Below, piece by piece: positions 54,898 through 64,000 of a DNA stretch of 64,000 nucleotides. Position numbers and translations under genes: made by a program. This stretch comes from Megachile rotundata. Its lineage: Eukaryota; Arthropoda; Insecta; Hymenoptera; Megachilidae. Location: contig NW_027473316.1 in assembly GCF_050947335.1 (NCBI RefSeq), positions 496,001 through 560,000 on the forward strand. Reading direction: 5' to 3'. Under the pieces are notes generated by a model, which searched no databases, was not told the DNA's origin, and saw only the letters and a list, made by a program, of their open reading frames with translations. Positions within the stretch are counted from its first letter, which is position 1. Every line of letters starts with the position of its first letter.

Positions 54898-57235
54898 GAT
54901 TGCGATTGTATGATTGTGATTGTATGATTGTGATTGTATGATTGTGGTTGTATGATTGTGATTCTTTCATTGCGATTGTATGATTGTGATTGTATGATTG
55001 TGATTGTATGATTGTGATTGTATGATTGTGGTCGTATGATTGTGGTTGTATAATTAAGGTTGTATGATTGTTTCTGTATGATTGTGATTGTATGATTGTG
55101 ATTGTATGATTGTGATTGTATGATTGTGATTGTATGATTGTGATTGTATGATTGTGATTGTATGATTGTGATTGTATGATTGTGATTGTATGATTGTGAT
55201 TGTATGATTGTGATTGTATGATTGTGATTGTATGATTGTGATTGTATGATTGTGATTGTATGATTGTGATTGTATGATTGTGATTGTATGATTGCGATTG
55301 TATGATTGTGATTGTATGATTGTGATTGTATGATAGTGATTGTATGATAGTGATTGTATGATTGTGATTGTATGATTGTGATTGTATGATTGCGATTGTA
55401 TGATTATGATTGTATGATTGTGATTGTATGATTGTGATTGTATGATTGTGATTGTATGATTGTGATTGCATGATTGTGATTGTATGATTGTGATTGTATG
55501 ATTGTGATTGTATGATTGTGATTGTGTGATAGTGATTGTATGATTGTTTCTGTATGATTGTGATTGTATGATTGCGATTGTATGATTATGATTGTTTGAT
55601 TGTGATTGTACGATTGTGATTGTGTGATTGTGATTGTATGATTGTGATTGTATGATTGCGATTGTATGATTGTGATTGTATGATTGTGATTGTATGATAG
55701 TGAGTGTATGATAGTGATTGTATGATTGTGATTGTATGATTGTGATTGTATGATTGCGATTGTATGATTATGATTGAATGATTGTGATTGTATGACTGTG
55801 ATTGTGTGATTGTGATTGTGAGATTGTGATTGTATGATTTTGATTGTATGATGGTGATTGTATGATCGTGATTGTGAGATTGTGATTGTATGATTGTGAT
55901 TGTATGATTGTGATTGTATGATTGTGATTGTATGATAGTGATTGTATGATTGTGATTGTATGATTGTGATTGTATGATTGTGATTGTATGATTGTGATTT
56001 TATGATTGTGATTGTATGATTGTGAACGTATGATTGTGATGGTATGACTGTGATTGTATGATTGTGATTGTATAATTGTGATTGTATGATTGTGATTGTA
56101 TGATTGTGATTGTATGATTGTGATTGTATGATTGTGATTGTATGGTAGTAATTTTATGATTGTGATTGTATGATTGTGATTGTATGATTGTGATTGTATG
56201 ATTGTGATTGTATGATTGTGATTGTATGATAGTGATTGTATGATAGTGATTGTATGATTGTGATTGTATGACTGTGATTGTATGATTGCGATTGTATGAT
56301 TATGATTGAATGATTGTGATTGTATGACTGTGATTGTGTGATTGTGATTGTGAGATTGTGATTGTATGATTTTGATTGTATGATGGTGATTGTATGATCG
56401 TGATTGTGAGATTGTGATTGTATGATTGTGATTGTATGATTGTGATTGTATGATTGTGATTGTATGATTGTGATTGTATGATTGTGATTGTATGATAGTA
56501 ATTGTACGATTGTGATTGTATGATTGTGATTGTATGATTGTGATTGTATGATTGTGATTGTATGATTGTGATTGTATGATTGTGATCGTATGATTGTGAT
56601 GGTATGACTGTGCTTGTATGATTGTGATTGTATAATTGTGATTGTATGATTGTGATTGTATGATTGTGATTGTATGATTGTGATTGTATGATTGTGATTG
56701 TATGGTAGTAAATTTATGATTGTGATTGTATGATTGTGATTGTATGATTGTGATCGTATGATTGTGATTCTTTGATTGCGATTGTATGATTGCGATTGTA
56801 TGATTGTGATTGTATGATTGTGATTGTATGATTGTGGTTGTATGATTGTGACTGTATGATTGTGATTCTTTCATTGCGATTGTATGATTGTGATTGTATG
56901 ATTGTGATTGTATGATTGTGATTGTATGATTGTGATCGTATGATTGTGGTTGTATAATTAAGGTTGTATGATTGTTTCTGTATGATTGTGATTGTATGAT
57001 TGCGATTGTATGATTGTGATTGTATGATTGTGATTGTGTGATTGTGATTGTATGATTGTGATTGCATGATTGTGATTGTATGATTGTGATTGTATGATTG
57101 TGATTGTATGATGGTGATTGTATGATTGTGATTGTATGATTGTGATTGTATGATTGTGATTGTATGATTGTGATCGTATGATTGTGGTTGTATAATTAAG
57201 GTTGTATGATTGTTTCTGTATGATTGTGATTGTAT
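54898..57235. repeat. 2338-bp tandem duplication, copy 2
   Basis: This partner of 52560-54897 abuts it. Matched points are alpha 55052, GAGTG (55700), block B 55833, GAACG (56022), block B 56365, alpha 56956 and alpha 57194. Differences from copy 1 include a G14T unit near 56000, an A11C unit near 56612 and an intact AATTAAGG at 57194 where copy 1 has AATTTAGG at 54856. The latter suggests that 54856 mutated after, or was repaired differently in, one copy. Confidence 0.9.
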
Positions 57236-59380
57236 GATTGCGATTGTATGATTGTGATTGTATGATTGTGATTGTATGATTGTGATCGCATGATTGTGAT
57301 TCTTTGATTGCGATTGTATGATTGTGATTGTATGATTGTGATTGTATGATCGTGATTGTGAGATTGTGATTGTGAGATTGTGATTGTGAGATTGTGATTG
57401 TATGATTGTGATTGTATGATTGTGATTGTATGATTGTGATTGTATGATTGTGATTGTATGATTGTGATTGTATGATTGTGATTGTATGATTGTGATTGCA
57501 TGATTGTGATTGAATGATTGTGATTGTATGATTGTGATTGTATGATTGTGATTGTATGATTGTGATTGTATGATTGTGATTGTATGATTGTGATTGCATG
57601 ATTGTGATTGTATGATTGTGATTGTATGATTGTGATTGTATGATTGTGATTCTTTCATTGCGATTGTATGATTGCGATTGTATGATTGTGATTGTATGAT
57701 TGTGATTGTGTGATTGTGATTGTATGATTGTGATTGCATGATTGTGATTGTATGATTGTGATTGTATGATTGTGATTGTATGATTGTGATTGCATGATTG
57801 TGATTGTATGATTGTGATTGTATGATTGTGATTGTATGATTGTGATTCTTTCATTGCGATTGTATGATTGCGATTGTATGATTGTGATTGTATGATTGCG
57901 ATTGTATGATTGTGATTGTATGATTGTGATTGTATGATTGCGATTGTGTGATTGTGATTGTATGATTGTGATTGTATGATAGTGATTGTATGATAGTGAT
58001 TGTATGATTGTGATTGTATGATTGCGATTGTATGATTGTGATTGTATGATTGTGATTGTATGATTGTGATTGTATGATTGCGATTGTATGATTATGATTG
58101 AATGATTGTGATTGTATGACTGTGATTGTGTGATTGTGATTGTGTGATTGTGATTGTAAGATTGTGATTGTATGATTTTGATTGTATGATTGTGATTGTA
58201 TGATTGTGATTGTATGATTGTGATTGTATGATTGTGATTGTATGATTGTGATTGTATGATTGTGATTGTATGATTGTGATTGTATGATTGTGATTGTATG
58301 ATTGTGATTCTTTGATTGCGATTGTATGATTGCGATTGTATGACTGTGATTGTATGATTGTGATTGTATGATTGTGGGTGTATGATTGTGATTCCTTCAT
58401 TGCGATTGTATGATTGTGATTGTATGATTGTGATTGTATGATTGTGATTGTATGATTGTGATCGTATGATTGTGGTTGTATAATTAAGGTTTTATGATTG
58501 TTTCTGTATGATTGTGATTGTATGATTGTGATTGTATGATTGTGATTGTATGATTGTGATTGTATGATTGTGATTGTATGATTGTGATTGTATGATTGTG
58601 ATTGTATGATTGCGATTGTATGATTGTGATTGTATGATTGTGATTGTCTGATAGTGATTGTATGATAGTGATTGTATGATTGTGATTGTATGATTGTGAT
58701 TGTATGATTGCGATTGTATGATTATGATTGTATGATTGTGATTGTATGATTGTGATTGTATGATTGTGATTGTATGATTGTGATTGCATGATTGTGATTG
58801 TATGATTGTGATTGTATGATTGTGATTGTATGATTGTGATTGTGTGATAGTGATTGTATGATTGTTTCTGTATGATTGTGATTGTATGATTGCGAATGTA
58901 TGATTATGATTGTTTGATTGTGATTGTACGATTGTGATTGTGTGATTGTGATTATGAGATTGTGATTGTATGATCGTGATTGTGAGATTGTGATTGTGAG
59001 ATTGTGATTGTATGATTGTGATTGAATGATTGTGATTGTATGATAGTAATTGTATGATTGTGATTGTATGATTGCGATTGTATGATTGTGATTGTATGAT
59101 TGTGATTGTATGATTGTGATCGTATGATTGTGATTCTTTGATTGCGATTGTATGATTGCGATTGTATGATTGTGATTGTATGATTGTGATTGTATGATTG
59201 TGGTTGTATGATTGTGACTGTATGATTGTGATTCTTTCATTGCGATTGTATGATTGTGATTGTATGATTGTGATTGTATGATTGTGATTGTATGATTGTG
59301 ATTGTATGATTGTGATTGTATGATTGCGATTGTATGATTGTGGTTGTATGATTGTGATTGTATGATTGTGATTCTTTCAT
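57236..59380. repeat. Fourth family, long copy 2 (right part)
   Basis: This continues the match to 48.7-51.4 kb beyond the 2338-bp duplication. It carries a GCATG-rich stretch, CTTTCATTGCG units near 57653 and 57848, block B with TAAG at 58171, GTGGGTG near 58375, a CCTTCATTGCG unit near 58392 (one substitution from the usual form), alpha with G14T at 58482 and ATTATGAG at 58951. It ends at the CTTTCATTGCG unit near 59372. No gene is seen. Confidence 0.85.
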
Positions 59381-61430
59381 TGCGATTGTATGATTGTGAT
59401 TGTATGATTGTGATTGTATGATTGTGATTGTATGATTGTGATTGTATGATTGTGATTGTATGATTGTGATTGTATGATTGTGATTGTATGATTGTGATTG
59501 TATGATTGTGATTGTATGATTGTGATTGTATGATTGTGATTGTATGATTGTGATTGTATGATTGTGATTGTATGATTGTGATTGTATGATTGTGATTGTA
59601 TGGTTGTGATTGTATGATTGTGATTGTATGATTGTGATTGTATGATTGTGATTGTATGATTGCGATTGTATGATTGTGATTGTATGATTGTGATTGTATG
59701 ATAGTGATTGTATGATAGTGATTGTATGATTGTGATTGTATGATTGTGATTGTATGATTGCGATTGTATGATTATGATTGTATGATTGTGATTGTATGAT
59801 TGTGATTGTATGATTGTGATTGTATGATTGTGATTGCATGATTGTGATTGTATGATTGTGATTGTATGATTGTGATTGTATGATTGTGATTGTGTGATAG
59901 TGATTGTATGATTGTTTCTGTATGATTGTGATTGTATGATTGCGATTGTATGATTATGATTGTTTGATTGTGATTGTACGATTGTGATTGTGTGATTGTG
60001 ATTGTATGATTGTGATTGTATGATTGCGATTGTATGATTGTGATTGTATGATTGTGATTGTATGATAGTGATTGTATGATAGTGATTGTATGATTGTGAT
60101 TGTATGATTGTGATTGTATGATTGCGATTGTATGATTATGATTGAATGATTGTGATTGTATGACTGTGATTGTGTGATTGTGATTGTGAGATTGTGATTG
60201 TATGATTTTGATTGTATGATGGTGATTGTATGATCGTGATTGTGAGATTGTGATTGTATGATTGTGATTGTATGATTGTGATTGTATGATTGTGATTGTA
60301 TGATTGTGATTGTATGATTGTGATTGTATGATAGTGATTGTATGATTGTGATTGTATGATTGTGATTGTATGATTGTGATTGTATGATTGTGATTGTATG
60401 ATTGTGATTGTATGATTGTGAACGTATGATTGTGATGGTATGACTGTGATTGTATGATTGTGATTGTATAATTGTGATTGTATGATTGTGATTGTATGAT
60501 TGTGATTGTATGATTGTGATTGTATGATTGTGATTGTATGGTAGTAATTTTATGATTGTGATTGTATGATTGTGATTGTATGATTGTGATTGTATGATTG
60601 TGATTGTATGATTGTGATTGTATGATAGTGATTGTATGATAGTGATTGTATGATTGTGATTGTATGACTGTGATTGTATGATTGCGATTGTATGATTATG
60701 ATTGAATGATTGTGATTGTATGACTGTGATTGTGTGATTGTGATTGTGAGATTGTGATTGTATGATTTTGATTGTATGATGGTGATTGTATGATCGTGAT
60801 TGTGAGATTGTGATTGTATGATTGTGATTGTATGATTGTGATTGTATGATTGTGATTGTATGATTGTGATTGTATGATTGTGATTGTATGATAGTAATTG
60901 TACGATTGTGATTGTATGATTGTGATTGTATGATTGTGATTGTATGATTGTGATTGTATGATTGTGATCGTATGATTGTGATGGTATGACTGTGATTGTA
61001 TGATTGTGATTGTATAATTGTGATTGTATGATTGTGATTGTATGATTGTGATTGTATGATTGTGATTGTATGATTGTGATTGTATGGTAGTAAATTTATG
61101 ATTGTGATTGTATGATTGTGATTGTATGATTGTGATCGTATGATTGTGATTCTTTGATTGCGATTGTATGATTGCGATTGTATGATTGTGATTGTATGAT
61201 TGTGATTGTATGATTGTGGTTGTATGATTGTGATTGTATGATTGTGATTCTTTCATTGCGATTGTATGATTGTGATCGTATGATTGTGATTGTATGATTG
61301 TGATTGTATGATTGTGATTGTATGATTGTGATCGTATGATTGTGGTTGTATAATTAAGGTTGTATGATTGTTTCTGTATGATTGTGATTGTATGATTGTG
61401 ATTGTATGATAGTAATTGTATGATTGTGAT
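59381..61430. repeat. Partial third copy of the block-B pair segment
   Basis: After a near-consensus run of about 15 units (59390-59600) the order repeats that of 55.3-56.9 kb: GCATG, TTTCTG, TACG, block B at 60201, GAACG at 60418, block B at 60761, GGTAGTAAATTTATG near 61086, CTTTCATTGCG and alpha at 61352. The offset from 56022 to 60418 is 4396 bp and falls to 4382 bp at GGTAGTAAA. The GAGTG unit of the other two copies is consensus TAGTGATTG here. Confidence 0.83.
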
Positions 61431-64000
61431 TGTATCATTGCGATTGTATGATTGTGATTGTATGATTGCGATTGTATGATTGTGATCGTATGATTGTGAT
61501 TCTTTGATTGCGATTGTATGATTGTGATTGTATGATTGTGATTGTATGATTGTGATTGTATGATTGTGATTGTATGATTGTGATTGTATGATTGTGATTG
61601 TATGATTGGGATCGTATGATTGTGATTGTAAGATTGTGATTGTGTGATTGCGATTGTATGATTGTGACTGTATGATTGTGATTGTATGATTGTGATTGTA
61701 TGATTGTGATTGTATGATTGTGATTCTTTGATTGCGATTGTATGATTGCGATTGTATGATTGTGATTGTATGATTGTGATTGTATGATTGTGATTGTATG
61801 ATTGTGATTGTATGATTGTGATTGTATGATTGTGATTGTATGATTGTGATTGTATGATTGTGATTGTATGATTGTGATTGTATGATTGTGATTGTATGAT
61901 TGCGATTGTATGATTGTGATTGTATGATTGTGATTGTATGATAGTGATTGTATGATAGGGATTGTATGATTGTGATTGTATGATTGTGATTGTATGATTG
62001 CGATTGTATGATTATGATTGAATGATTGTGATTGTATGACTGTGATTGCGTGATTGTGATTGTGAGATTGTGATTGTATGATTTTGATTGTATGGTGGTG
62101 ATTGTATGATCGTGATTGTGAGATTGTGATTGTATGATTGTGATTGTATGATTGTGATTGTATGATTGTGATTGTATGATTGTGATTGTATGATTGTGAT
62201 TGTATGATTGTGATTGTATGATTGTGATTGTATGATTGTGATTGTATGATTGTGATTGTATGATAGTAATTGTACGATTGTGATTGTATGATTGTGATTG
62301 TATGATTGTGATTGTATGATTGTGATTGTATGATTGTGATTGTATGATTGTGGTTGTATGATTGTGATTGCATGATTGTGATTGTATGATTGTGATTGTA
62401 TGATTGTGATTGTATGATTGTGATTGTATGATTGTGATTGTGTGATAGTGATTGTATGATTGTTTCTGTATGATTGTGATTGTATGATTGCGATTGTATG
62501 ATTATGATTGTTTGATTGTGAATGTATGATTGTGATTGTGTGATTGTGATTGTGAGATTGTGATTGTATGATCGTGATTGTGAGATTGTGATTGTGAGAT
62601 TGTGATTGTATGATTGTGATTGAATGATTGTGATTGTATGATAGTAATTGTATGATTGTGATTGTATGATTGCGATTGTATGATTGTGATTGTATGATTG
62701 TGACTGTATGATTGTGATCGTATGATTGTGATTCTTTGATTGCGATTGTATGATTGCGATTGTATGATTGTGATTGTATGATTGTGATTGTATGATTGTG
62801 GTTGTATGATTGTGATTGTATGATTGTGATTCTTTCATTGCGATTGTATGATTGTGATTGTATGATTGTGATTGTATGATTGTGATTGTATGATTGTGAT
62901 CGTATGTTTATGGTTGTATAATTAAGGTTGTATGATTGTTTCTGTATGATTGTGATTGTATGATTGTGATTGTATGATTGTGATTGTATGATTGTGATTG
63001 TATGATTGTGATTGTATAATTGCGATTGTATGATTGTGATTGTATGATTGTGATTGTATGATAGTGATTGTATGATAGTGATTGTATGATTGTGATTGTA
63101 TGATTGTGATTGTATGATTGCGATTGTATGATTGTGATTGTATGATTGTGATTGTATGGTAGTAATTTTATGATTGTGATTGTATGATTGTGATTGTATG
63201 ATTGTGATTGTATGATTGTGATTGCATGATTGTGATTGTATGATTGTGATTGTATGATTGTGATTGTATGATTGTGATTGTATGATAGTGATTGTATGAT
63301 AGTGATTGTATGATTGTGATTGTATTATTGTGATTGTATGATTGCGATTGTATGATTGTGATTGTATGATTGTGATTGTATGGTAGTAATTTTATGATTG
63401 TGATTGTATGATTGTGATTGTATGATTGTGATTGTATGATAGTAATTGTATGATTGTGATTGTATGATTGTGATTGTATGATTGTGATTGTATGATTGTG
63501 ATTGTATGATTGTGATCGTATGATTGTGATGGTATGACTGTGATTGTATGATTGTGATTGTATGATTGTGATTGTATGATTGTGATTGTATGATTGTGAT
63601 TGTATGATTGTGATTGTATGATTGTGATTGTATGATTGTGATTGTATGGTTGTGATTGTATGATTGCGATTGTATGATTGTGATTGTATGATTGTGATTG
63701 TATGATAGTGATTGTATGATAGTGATTGTATGATTGTGATTGTATGACTGTGATTGTATGATTGCGATTGTATGATTATGATTGAATGATTGTGATTGTA
63801 TGACTGTGATTGTGTGATTGTGATTGTGAGATTGTGATTGTATGATTTTGATTGTATGATGGTGATTGTATGATCGTGATCGTGAGATTGTGATTGTATG
63901 ATTGTGATTGTATGATTGTGATTGTATGATTGTGATTGTATGATTGTGATTGTATGATTGTGATTGTATGATAGTAATTGTATGATAGTAATTGTATGAT
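61431..64000. repeat. Return of the second family to the window end
   Basis: From a GGG-ATCG motif near 61607 the array takes up variants typical of 13.7-30.3 kb: TAAG units, GAATGTATG in cassette A, alpha subtype 2 at 62920, TATAATTGCG near 63015, GGTAGTAATTTTATG, TATTATTG near 63324, and block B at 62077 and 63841 with the double ATCG-GATCG feature at 63873. The match to 28.69-30.33 kb runs off the window end, so the full copy is longer than the visible 1.65 kb. A TGCG unit near 62047 and GGTGG near 62094 are local novelties. Confidence 0.85.

Larger units (their letters stand above)
1..64000. repeat. 14-bp satellite array spanning the whole window
   Basis: The window is a continuous head-to-tail array of a 14-bp unit, TATGATTGTGATTG, about 4571 units. 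The first unit begins at base 1 and the last six bases are the start of another unit, so both array ends lie outside. The unit is itself two TGATTG hexamers plus TA. Frequent single-unit variants are T9C (GCG), T7A (TAGTG), T13C (ATCG), T7C, A2G, A2G+T3A (TGAGAT), T1C (GCATG), T1A (GAATG), T6C (GACTG), G8A (ATTATG), A11G (GGTTG) and G14C followed by CTTTG or CTTTCATTGCG. Perfect consensus runs are short, at most about 17 units by eye (33055-33292). No unique sequence or transposon interrupts it. This is satellite DNA; the host is inferred to be eukaryotic and a chromosomal location cannot be given. Confidence 0.99.

Noticed and set aside
52560..57235. Exact 2338-bp duplication as a certain assembly error
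   Set aside because: Copy-specific bases exist (G14T near 56000, A11C near 56612, the mutated alpha at 54856), so it is probably real, though only spanning reads can settle it.
1..64000. CRISPR array
   Set aside because: Repeats are 14 bp with no spacers; variant units are point-mutated repeats and not unique spacers.
1..64000. Telomeric repeat
   Set aside because: The unit has no G-run and does not match TTAGGG-like or TTAGG-like motifs; single G residues could not form a G-quadruplex of the usual type.
1..64000. Antifreeze-like repeat protein because of the TIT motif in the 14-residue peptide
   Set aside because: A TxT motif in a short repeat is suggestive by eye only. There are no cysteines, no signal peptide and no frame preference, so coding is not supported.
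1..64000. CENP-B box
   Set aside because: I looked for an NTTCG...CGGG type motif and found none; the consensus lacks C on one strand. This does not exclude a centromeric role.
1..64000. Mobile element insertion or unique island inside the array
   Set aside because: Reading line by line, every stretch resolves into 14-bp units with at most four substitutions; no poly-A tail, terminal repeat or target-site duplication was seen.

Overview
The whole window is one uninterrupted satellite (minisatellite-type) array. The basic unit is 14 bp, written here as TATGATTGTGATTG with positions 1-14 and unit boundaries at 14k+1 of the window. I see no protein gene, RNA gene, transposon, CRISPR array or unique sequence. 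The array runs off both ends, so its true length exceeds 64 kb. An array of this size and homogeneity points to a eukaryotic chromosome, most likely heterochromatin (pericentromeric, centromeric, subtelomeric or sex-chromosomal). The species cannot be named from the sequence.

The consensus + strand has no C (7 T, 3 A, 4 G), so the two strands are completely asymmetric in G and C. Because 14 is not a multiple of 3 and the unit's reverse complement has no stop in any rotation, all three minus-strand frames are open. Each reads the same circularly permuted 14-residue peptide (SQSYNHNHTITIIQ). The plus strand meets TGA in every frame every 42 bp. The many long minus-strand open frames, up to 913 codons, follow from this arithmetic and are not genes.

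Diversity comes from point substitutions in single units; the order of variant units forms higher-order repeats. Two variant-unit landmarks are useful. Marker 'alpha' is a diverged unit containing TAATTAAGG, always followed by a unit ending TTTCTG; I found 41 intact copies and one mutated copy. Block 'B' contains a G8T unit (TATGATTTTGATTG), usually followed by GATGG and ATCG units; I found 33 copies. Every copy of both, from 578 to 63841, sits in the same 14-bp register, so all net length change has been by whole units.

Layout: 1-10.3 kb is a family of about 1.1-3.7 kb higher-order repeats (alpha, cassette A, block B) with a 3.64-3.67 kb tandem duplication (2311-5950 and 5951-9245). 10.3-12.7 kb is irregular and richer in unusual variants. 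12.7-30.1 kb is a second family with alpha subtype 2, a five-copy segment marked by a GTCATTG unit, and an 11.5-kb stretch without block B. 30.1-44.4 kb is a third family with alpha subtype 3 and repeated copies at 1.85-4.5 kb spacing. 44.4-45.8 kb holds a 742-bp tandem duplication. 45.8-61.4 kb holds a fourth family, with a recent 2338-bp tandem duplication nested within a pair of copies about 7.95 kb apart. 61.4-64.0 kb returns to the family seen at 28.7-30.3 kb, about 33.7 kb away. Nothing here works as a gene set; the biology is that of satellite turnover by unequal exchange or gene conversion.
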